Below, piece after piece: positions 34,919 through 45,586 of a stretch of 64,000 nucleotides of DNA; within the stretch, counting starts at the first letter, position 1, and each line of letters begins with the position of its first letter. The notes beneath the pieces were generated by a model. The model ran no database searches. It was given only the letters and a program-made list of their open reading frames with translations, and was not told the DNA's origin. Origin of the DNA: Paraburkholderia polaris. Its GTDB lineage: Bacteria > Pseudomonadota > Gammaproteobacteria > Burkholderiales > Burkholderiaceae. The position numbers and the translations under genes were made by a program. The stretch spans positions 1 to 64,000 of the forward strand of contig NZ_JABBGJ010000015.1 in assembly GCF_012927345.1 (NCBI RefSeq), read 5' to 3'.

Positions 34919-36951
34919 ACGACTTATCTCAAGCCCAGCCGCTGGACGCCGTCCTGCCTGAATTCGCCGATGCGGCGCCGACCGCGTCGAACGCTGAGCC
35001 TATGGTTGCGCCGCAAGCGTCCGCTGGGCCGCTCGACGCTGCGATCACGCGCGCCACCGACGCGATCCTCGCCGCGCAGAAGCCGGACGGCCACTGGGTC
35101 TACGAACTCGAAGCCGACGCGACGATTCCCGCCGAATATGTGCTCCTCGTCCACTATCTCGGCGAAACGCCGAACCTGGAACTGGAGCAGAAGATTGGCC
35201 GCTATCTGCGCCGCATCCAGCTGGCGGATGGCGGCTGGCCGCTCTTCACCGACGGCGCGCTCGACATCAGCGCCAGCGTGAAGGCGTACTTCGCACTGAA
35301 GATGATAGGCGACTCGCCGGATGCCGAGCACATGGTCCGCGCGCGCGAAGCGATTCTGGCGAACGGCGGCGCGGAAACGGTGAATGTGTTCACGCGGATT
35401 CTGCTTGCGCTGTTCGGCGTGGTGTCGTGGCGTGCCGTGCCGATGATGCCCGTGGAAATCATGCTGCTGCCTCAATGGTTCCCGTTCCATCTGTCGAAGG
35501 TGTCGTACTGGGCGCGGACCGTGATTGTGCCGTTGCTGGTGCTGAACGCGAAGCGGCCGGTGGCGCGCAATCCCCGCCGTGTACGTATCGACGAGTTGTT
35601 CCGCGGCGCGCCGGTCAACACCGGCATGCGGGATCGGGCACCGCATCAGCACCTCGGCTGGTTCCGCTTTTTCCGCGGGGTGGACGTGATGTTGCGCATG
35701 GTCGACGGCCTGTTCCCGAAGGCGACGCGCGAACGGTCGGTGCGCGAGGCAGTGCGCTTTGTCGACGAACGGCTGAATGGCGAAGACGGCCTCGGCGCGA
35801 TTTTCCCGGCCATGGCCAACTCGGTGATGATGTACGACGTGCTCGGCTATCCGGCCGATCATCCGAACCGCGCGATTGCTCGCCAGTCGATCGAAAAGCT
35901 GCTCGTCATCAAGGATGACGAAGCATATTGCCAACCTTGTTTGTCGCCAGTGTGGGATACCTCGCTGGTGGCGCACGCGCTGCTCGAGACCGGCGAAGAG
36001 CATGCCGAGCAAGCGGCTGAACGCGGGCTGGCATGGCTGCGTCCGCTGCAGATTCTCGACGTGCGCGGCGACTGGATCTCACGCCGTCCGAACGTGCGTC
36101 CTGGCGGCTGGGCGTTCCAGTACAACAACGCGCACTATCCCGACGTCGACGATACGGCGGTGGTCGTCATGGCGATGCAACGCTCGGCGGCGCTGACGCA
36201 ATCGGATGTCGACCGCGAAGCCATTGCGCGGGCGCGCGAATGGGTGGTCGGCATGCAAAGCAGCGATGGCGGCTGGGGCGCGTTCGAACCGGAAAACACG
36301 CAGTACTACCTGAACAACATTCCGTTCTCCGATCACGGCGCATTGCTCGATCCGCCGACCGCGGACGTGTCGGGCCGCTGCCTGTCGATGCTCGCGCAAC
36401 TCGGCGAATTCCCGCAGGGCAGCGAGCCGGCGCAACGCGCGTTCGATTACATGCTGAAGGAACAGGAATCGGACGGCAGCTGGTACGGCCGCTGGGGCCT
36501 GAACTACATCTACGGCACGTGGACCGCGCTGTGTTCGCTGAACGCCGCAGGTCTGCCGCACGACGACCCGCGCATGAAGCGCGCCGCGCAGTGGCTCCTG
36601 TCGATCCAGAACGAAGACGGCGGCTGGGGTGAGGGCGGCGAGAGCTACAAACTCGACTATCGCGGCTACGAGCGCGCGCCGAGCACGGCTTCGCAAACCG
36701 CATGGGCGCTAATGGGTCTGATGGCGGCGGGCGAGGTGAATCACGAGGCGGTGGCGCGTGGCGTCGAGTATTTGCAGCGCGAACAGCGCGAGCACGGCCT
36801 GTGGGACGAAACGCGCTTCACGGCGACCGGTTTCCCGCGCGTGTTCTATCTGCGCTATCACGGCTATCGCAAGTTCTTCCCGTTGTGGGCGTTGGCGCGC
36901 TTCCGTCATCTGAAACGCAACGGGCTGACGCGCGTCGCGGTCGGGATGTAA
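34915..36951 (+). CDS. shc: squalene-hopene cyclase
   Basis: 678 residues. The catalytic DxDD acid motif is DVDD at about residues 410-413 (HYPDVDDTAVVVMAM). Several QW repeats are visible (QLADGGWPLFTDG, QSSDGGWGAFEPENT, QESDGSWYGRWGLNYIYGTW, QNEDGGWGEGGESYK). It cyclises squalene to hopene/hopanol at the inner membrane. The N-terminus is about 30 residues longer than in short cyclases and is Ala/Pro-rich. It is the third gene of the operon, followed three bases after its stop by hpnG. Confidence 0.97.
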   Translation: MNDLSQAQPLDAVLPEFADAAPTASNAEPMVAPQASAGPLDAAITRATDAILAAQKPDGHWVYELEADATIPAEYVLLVHYLGETPNLELEQKIGRYLRRIQLADGGWPLFTDGALDISASVKAYFALKMIGDSPDAEHMVRAREAILANGGAETVNVFTRILLALFGVVSWRAVPMMPVEIMLLPQWFPFHLSKVSYWARTVIVPLLVLNAKRPVARNPRRVRIDELFRGAPVNTGMRDRAPHQHLGWFRFFRGVDVMLRMVDGLFPKATRERSVREAVRFVDERLNGEDGLGAIFPAMANSVMMYDVLGYPADHPNRAIARQSIEKLLVIKDDEAYCQPCLSPVWDTSLVAHALLETGEEHAEQAAERGLAWLRPLQILDVRGDWISRRPNVRPGGWAFQYNNAHYPDVDDTAVVVMAMQRSAALTQSDVDREAIARAREWVVGMQSSDGGWGAFEPENTQYYLNNIPFSDHGALLDPPTADVSGRCLSMLAQLGEFPQGSEPAQRAFDYMLKEQESDGSWYGRWGLNYIYGTWTALCSLNAAGLPHDDPRMKRAAQWLLSIQNEDGGWGEGGESYKLDYRGYERAPSTASQTAWALMGLMAAGEVNHEAVARGVEYLQREQREHGLWDETRFTATGFPRVFYLRYHGYRKFFPLWALARFRHLKRNGLTRVAVGM

Positions 36952-36954
36952 CGG

Positions 36955-37686
36955 ATGGCGCTTTCGACAACGCCGGTAGCCGGCGCCGGCCGCAACACCT
37001 TGCCGGTGATCGTGGTGACGGGCATGGCGTTCGAAGCGCGCATCGCGCGCGGCAAGGGTGTTGAGGTGGTCTACGCGGCACGCGCCGATCTGCTGGAGCG
37101 GGCGTTGAGCGCGGCGGTCGCGCGCGGCTGCTCGGGGATCGTCAGTTTCGGTACGGCGGGCGGTTTGGCGCCCGACCTGGAGCCGGGCACGCTAATCGTC
37201 GCGGAGGCCGTTGAGGGGCCGTTTGGGAGGCTGCAGACCGATCGGCCGTGGGCTGACAGGCTCGCCGCTGCGCTGGCGACCGGGCCGCTGGTGGCGCGTC
37301 TGCGGCGTGGCCTGATCGCTGCCGTGACCGCGCCCTTGGTCACTGCCGATGACAAGCGCGTGCTGCATCGCTCGACGGGTGCTTTGGCCGTCGACATGGA
37401 ATCGCACATTGCCGGCGCGACGGCCGCCGCGCATGGCCTGCCGTTCGCGGTGTGCCGCGCGATTGTCGATCCGGCCTGGCGGACGCTGCCATCCGCTGCA
37501 ACCGCCGGCTTGCGTGACGATGGCACCACGGCGTTAGGGCCGATTCTGCGGGAGCTGTTGCGGCAGCCGTCGCAGCTCGGGGCGCTGATTCAGGTCGCCG
37601 TCGATGCGCGGGCGGCGCGGAGCTCGTTGGTCCAGGCGCGGCATGCGATGGGGGAGGCTGGGGTTTTGCGGTTGGCTGTTGGCTGA
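36955..37686 (+). CDS. hpnG: hopanoid-associated phosphorylase/nucleosidase (HpnG)
   Basis: 243 residues of the nucleoside phosphorylase fold. Visible are VIVVTGMAFEARIA, CSGIVSFGTAGGLAPDLEPG and the substrate-binding TGALAVDMESHIAGATAAAHG with the catalytic glutamate region. HpnG removes adenine from adenosylhopane, giving ribosylhopane for side-chain elaboration. It follows shc by three bases. The C-terminal 40 residues are less conserved. Confidence 0.9.
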   Translation: MALSTTPVAGAGRNTLPVIVVTGMAFEARIARGKGVEVVYAARADLLERALSAAVARGCSGIVSFGTAGGLAPDLEPGTLIVAEAVEGPFGRLQTDRPWADRLAAALATGPLVARLRRGLIAAVTAPLVTADDKRVLHRSTGALAVDMESHIAGATAAAHGLPFAVCRAIVDPAWRTLPSAATAGLRDDGTTALGPILRELLRQPSQLGALIQVAVDARAARSSLVQARHAMGEAGVLRLAVG

Positions 37687-37757
37687 AGGCGGTTGCTGTT
37701 CGTCTGTGGTTTGCTGGGTGGTACCGCCGGCGCTTCCCGGCGCCGATTCCGCGTTTA

Positions 37758-37785
37758 TTGAAATACTAGGGAAAACCCTTATATT
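37758..37785 (+). promoter_or_regulatory. sigma-70-like promoter of the thioesterase gene
   Basis: TTGAAA (37758-37763) and TATATT (37780-37785) are separated by 16 bases. Between them AGGGAAAACCCT forms a 4-bp arm dyad. The gene start lies 77 bases downstream of the -10 element. Confidence 0.6.
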
Positions 37786-37861
37786 TGGTATAGTGTCAGT
37801 GTTAACCCTAGGTTTGGGGCGCCCGCCCTCAACCTCGGTGCCTTCAAACACGGAGTACCAG

Positions 37862-38344
37862 ATGAATTTTCATACCAGAAAGTGGGTCAAGCCCGAAGAT
37901 CTCAACCCCAACGGTACGCTGTTTGGGGGCAGCCTCCTGCGCTGGATCGATGAAGAAGCCGCTATCTATGCCATCTGTCAGCTCGATAACCAGCGGGTCG
38001 TAACCAAGTTTATGTCCGAGATTAATTTCGTTAGCTCTGCCCGGCAGGGGGACATTATTGAACTCGGAATGACCGCTACGCATTTTGGACGTACGTCTAT
38101 TACGCTTCGCTGTGAAGTGCGGAATAAGATTACTCGCAAGAGTATTTTGACCGTCGAGAAGATGGTGTTTGTTAATCTCGATGAGAATGGCGAGCCCATG
38201 CCGCATGGGCGGACGCAGATTCGTTTTGCGGATGAGGCGTTTAAGCGGTATCGGGAGGGGGATTCGCGGGCTATGCCGCAAGGGGCCGCTGGCGCGGATG
38301 ACGAGGGTGGTGGTTTGCGTGGGGAGGTTGAGAGTTTGCATTAA
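37862..38344 (+). CDS. acyl-CoA thioesterase, hotdog fold
   Basis: 160 residues. The hotdog signature is LNPNGTLFGGSLLRWIDEEAA (residues about 14-33, with the helix-bearing acidic catalytic residue), then SEINFVSSARQGDIIEL and LTVEKMVFVNLDENG. It hydrolyses acyl-CoA thioesters in the cytoplasm. It has its own promoter and a visibly lower GC third-position use than hpnG, so it is probably an independent gene in the hopanoid region, not part of the pathway. Extensions upstream of 37862 overlap the promoter and are rejected. Confidence 0.85.
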   Translation: MNFHTRKWVKPEDLNPNGTLFGGSLLRWIDEEAAIYAICQLDNQRVVTKFMSEINFVSSARQGDIIELGMTATHFGRTSITLRCEVRNKITRKSILTVEKMVFVNLDENGEPMPHGRTQIRFADEAFKRYREGDSRAMPQGAAGADDEGGGLRGEVESLH

Positions 38345-38919
38345 GCTTGGCTCTTTTTGCTCTTTTTGCTTTTCGCGGCGCTTATTCTTTGTTTGCTTGC
38401 GGTTTTGGCCTTTCTTGATTTCTTATTGGTTTATTAGCGTCGCCCCTGTGCGGGGCAGGCACTTACTTTCTTTGCCGCCGCAAAGAAAGATAAGCAAAGA
38501 AAGCGGCTTAAACCGCCAATACTAAGCGGGTCCCGTGGCTTGCTGAGGGTAGTGGTGCATCTGGAATCTGTGTTCTCGCCCATTCGGCGCCAGTGACAAG
38601 GGCATCATTCTTCCAGCGACGCTACGCGCGCCGAAGCGTACTTCATAAAACAGCCTGCTTCGCTCGGACACGCTTTCCGTATTAAGCCCCGCCGTTTGCA
38701 GTTGCCACTCACTCGCTCGGCTTTGGCGCGTGCCGCGTAACCCCCACCGGTTTCCGCTCGCTCGTGCGGCTTCGGTGTGCGCAGTGTTCACAGCTATCAG
38801 CAAAGCTCAGGGCTGAGGCCTGCCGGCATCGGCTTCGCCGTTTCGCACGCTAATTTCCTGGCCCGCTTCAGGACGGCCCGGCACGCTTTGCGCGCGCCGG
38901 GGCGTCTGACTCAAATCCC
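38345..38919. repeat. intergenic repeat element of Burkholderia type (about 38435-38895)
   Basis: No real gene. From about 38435 the sequence has features I recall from a widely dispersed Burkholderia intergenic repeat: a GCCCC/GGGGC hairpin, the perfect palindrome CTTTCTTTGC-CGCC-GCAAAGAAAG at 38466-38489, then AAGCGGCTTAAACCGCCAAT and AAGCGGGTCC. A 93-codon minus frame (38522-38803) recurs in such elements and is probably not a protein. The first 90 bases after the thioesterase gene are T-rich. Confidence 0.6.
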
Positions 38920-39930
38920 TTATTGGGCCGCCGGGACCGTTTCCGGTGGTTTCTTGGCCGTGGGCGCGGTTTGCGATGCCGGTGCCGGTGCCGCTGCGCT
39001 CGATGCCGCAGCAGGCGCCGCCGTTGGGGCGTTCGGTGTCTCGCCCGGGTCAGAGTAGTTCGGTACGCCCCCCGGGGCGCCTGTGGCGCTTCCCGAACCT
39101 GCGTTCGGGGCTTCGGCTGCGTCGCCGGGGTCCGCGTAGTTCGGCAAGCCCGCCGCCGCGCCCGAAACACCCGAAGCACCCGTGGCGGGCGCGGCAGCGC
39201 CGGAGTCGCCCTCCTGGTCGTCGTAGTTCGGGAGCGGTGCAGCGTTGTCGCCCGTGCCGCGCAAACGCGCTTTGCGCTGCTGCGTATAGGCGTCGCGAAC
39301 GAACGAATATTTGTCCAACGCGGCCTGTTGCAGCAGGTCGGATGCGCCCAGCAGGTCGGAGCGCACGCTCACGAACTGCAGCACGTACAGCGGGTTGCGC
39401 ACCGCCGGCTCAATGTAGTTCAGCGGGTTGACCTTCACGTCCACGATCAGGCCCATGCTGTCACGCACCGTGCTTGGACCAAACAGCGGCAAGACCAGGT
39501 ATGGGCCCGACGGGATGCCCCAGTGGCCCAGCGTCAAACCGAAGTCCTGGTGGTGCTTCGGCAGGCCGGCTGGCGTCGCCCAGTCGAGCAGGCCGCCGAG
39601 TCCAAAGGTCGAATTGAACGCGAAACGTACGAGGTCTTCGGTCGCGTCCGTGATCTTCAGTTGCAACAGGTTGTTGGCAGCGTTGGTCAGGTCGCCCAGA
39701 TTCGAGAAGAAGTTGCTCACCGCCGTGCGCAACGGCTGTGGCGTTACCTTCTGGTAACCCTTGGCGACCGGAACGGCGATGAAGCGGTCCACGCCGTCAT
39801 TGAAATTGAAAATCACGCGGTTCGCCGGCTCGAACGGGTCGCCCGGTTTGCGGTCGGGGCCGGTCGCGCAGCCAGAGATCAGACCGGTGGCGGCCAGCGC
39901 CAGCACAGTGGTTCGCAGCTTCATGCTCAT
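38920..39930 (-). CDS. mlaA: MlaA/VacJ family lipoprotein with Pro-rich repeat tail
   Basis: 336 residues. Lipobox [11 protein letters not shown] (Cys near residue 22), then the MlaA domain (about 30-230: [55 protein letters not shown]). MlaA withdraws phospholipids from the outer leaflet of the outer membrane. The C-terminal 100 residues are Ala/Pro-rich and carry three related boxes: [18 protein letters not shown] and VPNYSDPGE. The start ATG overlaps the hpnN stop as ATGA; a second ATG two codons later is also possible. Confidence 0.88.
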   Translation of the reverse strand: MSMKLRTTVLALAATGLISGCATGPDRKPGDPFEPANRVIFNFNDGVDRFIAVPVAKGYQKVTPQPLRTAVSNFFSNLGDLTNAANNLLQLKITDATEDLVRFAFNSTFGLGGLLDWATPAGLPKHHQDFGLTLGHWGIPSGPYLVLPLFGPSTVRDSMGLIVDVKVNPLNYIEPAVRNPLYVLQFVSVRSDLLGASDLLQQAALDKYSFVRDAYTQQRKARLRGTGDNAAPLPNYDDQEGDSGAAAPATGASGVSGAAAGLPNYADPGDAAEAPNAGSGSATGAPGGVPNYSDPGETPNAPTAAPAAASSAAAPAPASQTAPTAKKPPETVPAAQ

Positions 39931-42542
39931 ATTCCTTTGTGCTTCGCGCGACGTTGGCGCGGCTTGCCCATCAGTACCGGTTGGAACACCACCGCGCCGA
40001 TCAGCGTGCAAAACAACGAAAGTGCCAGCAAGCGTCCCATACTCGATGTCCCCGGATGGTGCGACAGCCAGAGGCTGCCGAACGCCGTCGCCGTGGTCGC
40101 CGCGCTGAACAACACGGCATGCGTGAGGCTCGACTGCAAAAGGCCAGTCTGCCCGTTGCGCCACGCCATCACAAAGTAAATCTTGAATGCTACGCCGACG
40201 CCCAGCATCAGCGGCAACGCAATGATGTTCGCGAAGTTCAGCGGCATGCCGAACACCACGCACAACTCCAACGTCACCAGCGCCGACACCAGCAGCGGAA
40301 CCAGGGTGCGCAGCATATCGCTGAGCCGCCGCAGCGCAATCCACAGCAGGATTGCAATCGACAGCAACGCGTAGCCCGCGGCCTGCAGGAACGCCTTGAT
40401 GATCGTATCCGCGGAATTCAGGATCGAAATCGGGCCGCCGATCGCGTCCGGCTCCGCTTTCTTCACCGAGTGGACGAAGCGGGCAAGCATCGCGTCGTCG
40501 TTCGGATCGGTGCCGGGCTTTACCTTCGGCGCAATGTCGACGAGTGCGCGGCCGTCCTTCGAGACCCAACTCGTGGTGATCTCTTTAGGCAGGTTGTCGC
40601 GCGTAATCTCGGTCGGCTGCAGCAGGTCCGCCAGTTGCTTCAGCGCGATGCGCAGCGGCTCGGACATCGCGGTTTCGGCGCGGTCGCGCGTGGCGGCGTC
40701 GGCGGCAGCCAGCTTTTGCAGCGTCGCGGACAGATGCTGGGCTTCGGCGGCGCCCGGGCCCGGGTGGTCGTCGGCGGCGAGCGAGAGCTGGTTCGACGCG
40801 CGCTTCAAGGCGGCGACGCGCACCGCGTCCGTGGCTTGAGGCGCAGGCTGCTGCTGCAGTGCGGGCAAGAGTTGCTGCGCGGCACTTGCAATCAGCATCA
40901 GCTTTTGCTGCTGCTCGGTCGGAATGAAGGTGGCCAGCGTGGTCACGCGGCCCACTTCCGGCAGCGTGCGCAGACGCGCGGCCTCCTGGTCCGCGTCGCC
41001 AAGCGTTGGCGCCAGCACATGCACATTGTTGACCGCCGCTTCCGGTGAATCCTTCAGCGACAACAGCGTGGCCATCGATTCCGTATGCGGGTCCTTCAGA
41101 TGCAGCGGGTTGAAGTCGAAGCGCAAATGCGTGAGCAACGGCGTAGCGCCGATCACGACGATGAGCGTTCCGATCAGCACAGGCTTGCGGTGATGATCGA
41201 GGAAATCGTCGACGGGGGCGAGTTGTTTGAAGCCGGGCGAAGCGGCTTCGACCGGCGGGTTGAAGACTTTCAGCAGCGCCGGCAGCAGCGTCATGTTGGT
41301 GAAGTAGGCGACGAACATGCCGACGCCGGCGATCTCGCCCAATTCGGACACGCCGCGATAAGCCGTCGGCAGGAACGAGAAGAAGCTCAGCGCGACGGCC
41401 ACGGCAGCGAGTGTCAGCGGCACGCCGATGCTGTGCGCGGTATGCATGAGGGCGGCGGAAAGACGGTCGTCGCGATTGCGCTCCTCACGATATTTGACGC
41501 CGAACTGCACGCCGAAATCGACCCCGAGCCCGACGAACAGCACCATGAAGGCGACCGAAATCATGTTGAGTGCGCCGACCAGCAGCAGGCCAAGCGCCGC
41601 GGTGATCGCGAGCCCGACGAACAGCGTGATGAACACAGCGACGATCATGCGGCCCGAACGCAGGGCCAGCCAAAGAATGACCAGCACGACGATGAAGGTG
41701 CCGATGCCGTTGAGCACGGCGCCGTCCTTGACCGATGCGAATTCTTCGTCCGCGAGGGGCTGTTCGCCGGTCAGGCGGACCGTGGCGCCATAGCGCGTAT
41801 CGAGGTGCAGCGAGGCGGCGGTGTCGCGGATCGCTTTCGACGCGGTCGCGCCCGGCTCCAGCGCGTCGTAGTCCACAACCGGCTGCACCGTGACGAAGGC
41901 GCGCGCCGGGTCCGTGGCGGCGCTCTTGTCGACCAGCACGCGCCACGAGAACGCCGCCGGCTGGCCCGCCAGCACGCGATCGAGCGTGGTTGCGCTTTGC
42001 GACAGCAAATGGCTCATGTCGGCCAGCTTCACCTGACCGAGCTGCAGCGGCAGCAACAAGCTCGTGGTGAGCGTGCCGGCGAGCCCGGTCAGGCTCGGAT
42101 CGTGCGCGAGGGCGTTGACGAGCGGGCGGGACTGGACGAGCTGCGAGGTGGTTGAGAGGACCTCATCGGTCGACGGGAACAGCAGACCATTGTGTTCGAA
42201 AAACGGACCGCCAGCGGGCTGCGAGACCGCGACGAACTCCTTCGGATCGGCTTTGAGCGCGGCCGTCAGGGCATTGGCGGCGGCATCGGCAAACTCCGGT
42301 GCGCGGGCTTCGACCACCACCAGCACGGTTTGACCGCGATCCGGGAAGGCCTCGTCCATGGCATGTTCAAGCGACGACCAGTGCTTGTCGGTCTCGACGA
42401 GCTTGCTGATATCGGTGTTGATCTTGAAATTATGGGCGACGTAGACGCCGCTCAAAACGGCGAGCACGAGCGACAGAGCGATGATCCGTAACGGATGGCG
42501 CACCGAAGAGGCGACGAGACGGACGATAGATGACTTCAGCAT
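39927..42542 (-). CDS. hpnN: hopanoid transporter HpnN (RND/MMPL family)
   Basis: 871 residues. The architecture is that of small RND permeases: helix at about 17-37 ([20 protein letters not shown]), a large periplasmic domain, a block of five helices (about 275-430), a second periplasmic domain, and a final helix block (about 700-860). Motifs include [15 protein letters not shown] and [19 protein letters not shown]. HpnN moves hopanoids from the inner to the outer membrane. It starts at 42542 (MLKSSIVRL) and is translationally coupled to mlaA, with hpnM divergent upstream. Confidence 0.92.
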   Translation of the reverse strand: MLKSSIVRLVASSVRHPLRIIALSLVLAVLSGVYVAHNFKINTDISKLVETDKHWSSLEHAMDEAFPDRGQTVLVVVEARAPEFADAAANALTAALKADPKEFVAVSQPAGGPFFEHNGLLFPSTDEVLSTTSQLVQSRPLVNALAHDPSLTGLAGTLTTSLLLPLQLGQVKLADMSHLLSQSATTLDRVLAGQPAAFSWRVLVDKSAATDPARAFVTVQPVVDYDALEPGATASKAIRDTAASLHLDTRYGATVRLTGEQPLADEEFASVKDGAVLNGIGTFIVVLVILWLALRSGRMIVAVFITLFVGLAITAALGLLLVGALNMISVAFMVLFVGLGVDFGVQFGVKYREERNRDDRLSAALMHTAHSIGVPLTLAAVAVALSFFSFLPTAYRGVSELGEIAGVGMFVAYFTNMTLLPALLKVFNPPVEAASPGFKQLAPVDDFLDHHRKPVLIGTLIVVIGATPLLTHLRFDFNPLHLKDPHTESMATLLSLKDSPEAAVNNVHVLAPTLGDADQEAARLRTLPEVGRVTTLATFIPTEQQQKLMLIASAAQQLLPALQQQPAPQATDAVRVAALKRASNQLSLAADDHPGPGAAEAQHLSATLQKLAAADAATRDRAETAMSEPLRIALKQLADLLQPTEITRDNLPKEITTSWVSKDGRALVDIAPKVKPGTDPNDDAMLARFVHSVKKAEPDAIGGPISILNSADTIIKAFLQAAGYALLSIAILLWIALRRLSDMLRTLVPLLVSALVTLELCVVFGMPLNFANIIALPLMLGVGVAFKIYFVMAWRNGQTGLLQSSLTHAVLFSAATTATAFGSLWLSHHPGTSSMGRLLALSLFCTLIGAVVFQPVLMGKPRQRRAKHKGI

Positions 42543-42755
42543 GTAGGCGGAGGTGGCCTTATCACGGATGGTGTTTTTGACGAAAGTGCACAAGTATACA
42601 GAGCCGGAGCGATTCGGCTCCACTTCGGTAGCAAGGCCGGCTCCCGGGCGGCGCGGCTGGGGCGGGAACGCAATATCGGTATACTGGTCTATCTTGCTTT
42701 CGCTGCGGGCTCGCGAGCCTGCCGGGCGCTTACTTCTTGGGGTTTTGGCGAGCGT

Positions 42756-43361
42756 ATGAAACGTTATCTGTCTGCTTTTCTGGCTGCAGCGGTGGTGTCC
42801 ACTGCGGCATATGCGCAAAGCGCACCTGATGCGGTGGTGAAGAGTGCCGTCGAAGGCACGGTTGCCGCGATGAAGGCCGATCCGCAGGCGCGCGGTGGCG
42901 ATATGGCGAAGATCACCGAGCTGGTTCAAACGCGCTTTGTGCCGGCTACCGATTTTCAGCGGACCACGCGGATCGCGGTAGGGAAGGCATGGAGCACGGC
43001 GACCCCTGAGCAGCAGAAGCAGCTATATGACCAATTTACGCTGCTGCTGGTGCGCACTTATGCTTCATCGCTCTCGCAGTTGCGGGACCAGGACGTGAAG
43101 TTCAAGTTTTTGCCCGTCGATGTGGCGGCCGGCTCCAAGGACCTGGTTGTGCAGTCGCACGTGATCAGCAATGGCGGTGATGATGCCATCGATTACCGGC
43201 TGACCAAAGGCGCCAACGGCTGGAAAATTTACGACATCAACATGATGGGCGCGTGGCTGATTCAGGTTTATCAGACGCAGTTTGCCGATCAGATTTCCAA
43301 AGGTGGCATTGACGGCTTGATCAAGTTCCTGACCGCGCATAACGCACGAAGCGCAGGCTGA
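42756..43361 (+). CDS. hpnM: MlaC/Ttg2D-type periplasmic lipid-binding protein (HpnM)
   Basis: 201 residues with a signal peptide ([20 protein letters not shown]). The mature protein matches MlaC/toluene-tolerance Ttg2[52 protein letters not shown] and [21 protein letters not shown]. It carries a lipid across the periplasm. Divergence from hpnN-mlaA in a hopanoid region marks it as HpnM. An intrinsic terminator follows 14 bases after the stop. Confidence 0.9.
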   Translation: MKRYLSAFLAAAVVSTAAYAQSAPDAVVKSAVEGTVAAMKADPQARGGDMAKITELVQTRFVPATDFQRTTRIAVGKAWSTATPEQQKQLYDQFTLLLVRTYASSLSQLRDQDVKFKFLPVDVAAGSKDLVVQSHVISNGGDDAIDYRLTKGANGWKIYDINMMGAWLIQVYQTQFADQISKGGIDGLIKFLTAHNARSAG

Positions 43362-43375
43362 AGTCACGCAAAAAG

Positions 43376-43414
43376 AAAAAGCGCGGTGGCAATCAGGCCA
43401 CCGCGCTTTTTTTT
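43376..43414 (+). terminator. intrinsic terminator after hpnM
   Basis: AAAAAGCGCGGTGGC (43376-43390) pairs with GCCACCGCGCTTTTT around the loop AATCAG, and eight T follow. The A-run on the other side may also serve hpnH on the minus strand. Confidence 0.9.
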
Positions 43415-43473
43415 CTGCAAAACATTCACATCATGGGGCGGACAGAACCGCCCCAAGCCACCCCAACGACAGC

Positions 43474-44631
43474 TTAGTGTGCGGAAGCGGAAGCCGTCTG
43501 CACCTTCTTGCCCTTACCCGCGCGCCCAATTTCTTCGAGCTTGATCTCGACGTGCCGCGAGAACACATACTCGGCGGGGCGCTGCTTATCCAAAGGAATG
43601 TCCTTGGTGAAGGCACCCGAAGTCTTCGGGCCACGCAGGCTGACCTTCAAAGCCTTCAACGGATGCGCAACCGTATCCATCACGGCAGTCGCTTCGAAGC
43701 CGCAGTGCACCATGCAGTCCGCGCACTTCTCATAGTTACCGGTACCGTACTTGTCCCAGTCCGTGGTTTCCATCAGTTCCTTGAAGGTCTTCACGTAGCC
43801 TTCGCCGACCAGATAGCACGGCTTCTGCCAGCCGAACACCGTACGCGCCGGGTTGCCCCAAGGCGTGCACTCGTACGTTTGATTGCCGGCCAGGAAGTCC
43901 AGGAACATCGCCGATTGGCTGAACGACCAGTTCTTGCCGTTGTTGCCGCGCTTGAAAATCTCGCGGAACAGATGCTTGGTCTTGTCGCGGTTCAGGAAGT
44001 GCTGCTGATCCGGCGCGCGCTCATACGCATAACCCGGCGAGACGGTGATGCCGTCCACACCCATCGGGCCGAGCGTATCGAAAAACGCAGCAACGCGTTC
44101 CGGCACTGCGTCGTTGAACAACGTGCAGTTGATGTTCACGCGGAAACCACGGCGCTTCGCTTCCTTGATGGCGGCGACAGCCTTGTCGTACACACCTTCC
44201 TGCGATACCGAGTGGTCGTGCGCCTGCTGGTCGCCGTCCAGGTGAACCGACCAGACGAAGTACGGATTCGGCTCGTAGTCGTCCATCTTCTTTTCCATCA
44301 GCAACGCATTCGTGCACAGGTACACGAACTTCTTGCGCGCGATGATGCCCTTCACGATCTGCGGCATTTCCTTGTGCAGCAGCGGCTCGCCGCCTGCAAT
44401 CGAAACGACCGGTGCGCCGCATTCGTCGACTGCGCCAAGGCATTCTTCGAGCGACAGACGCTGATTCAGGATGGGATCCGGATAATCGATCTTGCCGCAG
44501 CCATTGCAGGCAAGGTTGCAGCGGAACAGCGGCTCCAGCATCAATGCGAGCGGGTAGCGCTTATTGCGCGAAAGGTGCTGACGCATGATGTATGCGCCGA
44601 CCCGGACTTTCTGTAGCAGCGGAATAGACAA
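43474..44631 (-). CDS. hpnH: adenosyl-hopene transferase HpnH (radical SAM)
   Basis: 385 residues. The radical-SAM cluster motif CxxxCxxC is FRCNLACNGCGKIDYPD (Cys38, Cys42, Cys45), followed by APVVSIAGGEPLLHKEM. The C-terminal region with further cysteines (NYEKCADCMVHCGFEATA) is typical of HpnH. It couples 5'-deoxyadenosyl radical chemistry to hopene to give adenosylhopane, the first step of bacteriohopanepolyol side chains. It starts 10 bases after the ispH stop, in one operon with it. Confidence 0.94.
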   Translation of the reverse strand: MSIPLLQKVRVGAYIMRQHLSRNKRYPLALMLEPLFRCNLACNGCGKIDYPDPILNQRLSLEECLGAVDECGAPVVSIAGGEPLLHKEMPQIVKGIIARKKFVYLCTNALLMEKKMDDYEPNPYFVWSVHLDGDQQAHDHSVSQEGVYDKAVAAIKEAKRRGFRVNINCTLFNDAVPERVAAFFDTLGPMGVDGITVSPGYAYERAPDQQHFLNRDKTKHLFREIFKRGNNGKNWSFSQSAMFLDFLAGNQTYECTPWGNPARTVFGWQKPCYLVGEGYVKTFKELMETTDWDKYGTGNYEKCADCMVHCGFEATAVMDTVAHPLKALKVSLRGPKTSGAFTKDIPLDKQRPAEYVFSRHVEIKLEEIGRAGKGKKVQTASASAH

Positions 44632-44641
44632 GACGTCCTCC

Positions 44642-45586
44642 TTAAACTTCGCGTGCAGCGAGTGGTTGCATCAGTTTCGATGGCAACTTGAATTCGACTT
44701 TCTCTTCACGGCCCGCCATCGTCGTGACATCGACGGACCCCAATGCGCGCAGCGCATCGATTACGTTCTTCACCATCTCTTCCGGTGCCGAAGCACCGGC
44801 CGTGATGCCGACGGTCTGCACGTTCGCAAACCACTCCGGCTTCACTTCCGAACCGTCGGCGACGAGGTAACTCGCCACGCCGCTTTCGCTGCCGATCTCG
44901 CGCAGCCGGTTCGAGTTCGAACTGTTGGTTGCGCCTACCACCAGCAGCACCTCGACCTCTTTGCTCAGCTCGCGCACCGCCGCCTGGCGGTTTTGCGTGG
45001 CGTAGCAGATGTCGCGCGTGTCGGGACCGACGATGTCGGTGAAACGGCGCAGCAAGGCGTCGATGATGCCACGGGTGTCGTCGACCGACAGTGTAGTCTG
45101 CGTGACGTACGCAAGCGGCGTATCGAGCGGCAGGTCCAGATGCGCGACTTCGGCCTCGCTCTGCACCAGCAGCACCTTGCCGGGAATCTGGCCGATCGTG
45201 CCTTCCACTTCCGGATGGCCCGCGTGGCCGATCAGGATCAGGGTACGACCCGCAGCCACATATTGGCGCCCTTGCACGTGAACTTTGGTCACGAGCGGGC
45301 AGGTCGCGTCGAGCACGTCGAGGCCGCGCTGTTCCGCGTCGCGCTCGACGGTCTGCGCCACACCGTGCGCGCTGAAAATCGCCACGGCGCCATGCGGCAC
45401 TTCATCGAGTTCTTCGACAAAGCGCGCGCCTTTCTGGCGCAGGTTGTCTACCACATGGCGATTGTGAACAATCTCGTGGCGAACATACACGGGCGCGCCG
45501 TGTTGCTGTAACGCGCGATCGACGATCTCGATTGCACGAACAACACCCGCACAAAAGCCGCGGGGCTGAGCAAGGATGACTCGCAT
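44642..45586 (-). CDS. ispH: 4-hydroxy-3-methylbut-2-enyl diphosphate reductase
   Basis: 314 residues. The three iron-sulfur cysteines are in [28 protein letters not shown] and [25 protein letters not shown] and [11 protein letters not shown] complete the active site. It makes isopentenyl and dimethylallyl diphosphate, the last step of the methylerythritol phosphate pathway, supplying precursors for hopanoids. ATG 45586 ([10 protein letters not shown]) is used; an in-frame upstream ATG adds 23 residues absent from homologues. It is probably a second copy besides a main-chromosome one, but that cannot be seen here. Confidence 0.95.
   Translation of the reverse strand: MRVILAQPRGFCAGVVRAIEIVDRALQQHGAPVYVRHEIVHNRHVVDNLRQKGARFVEELDEVPHGAVAIFSAHGVAQTVERDAEQRGLDVLDATCPLVTKVHVQGRQYVAAGRTLILIGHAGHPEVEGTIGQIPGKVLLVQSEAEVAHLDLPLDTPLAYVTQTTLSVDDTRGIIDALLRRFTDIVGPDTRDICYATQNRQAAVRELSKEVEVLLVVGATNSSNSNRLREIGSESGVASYLVADGSEVKPEWFANVQTVGITAGASAPEEMVKNVIDALRALGSVDVTTMAGREEKVEFKLPSKLMQPLAAREV

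Noticed and set aside
38522-38803. 93-codon minus-strand hypothetical protein
   Set aside because: It lies wholly inside a palindrome-rich intergenic repeat and has no ribosome site or domain.
41085-42155. Long plus-strand frame opposite hpnN
   Set aside because: Antisense shadow of the transporter with biased Arg/Glu/Gln composition and no ribosome site.
39927-42929. A 1000-residue reading of HpnN and a 549-residue reading of MlaA
   Set aside because: The extra N-terminal residues in both lack homology and membrane or lipobox logic. The chosen starts restore the first helix and the lipobox.
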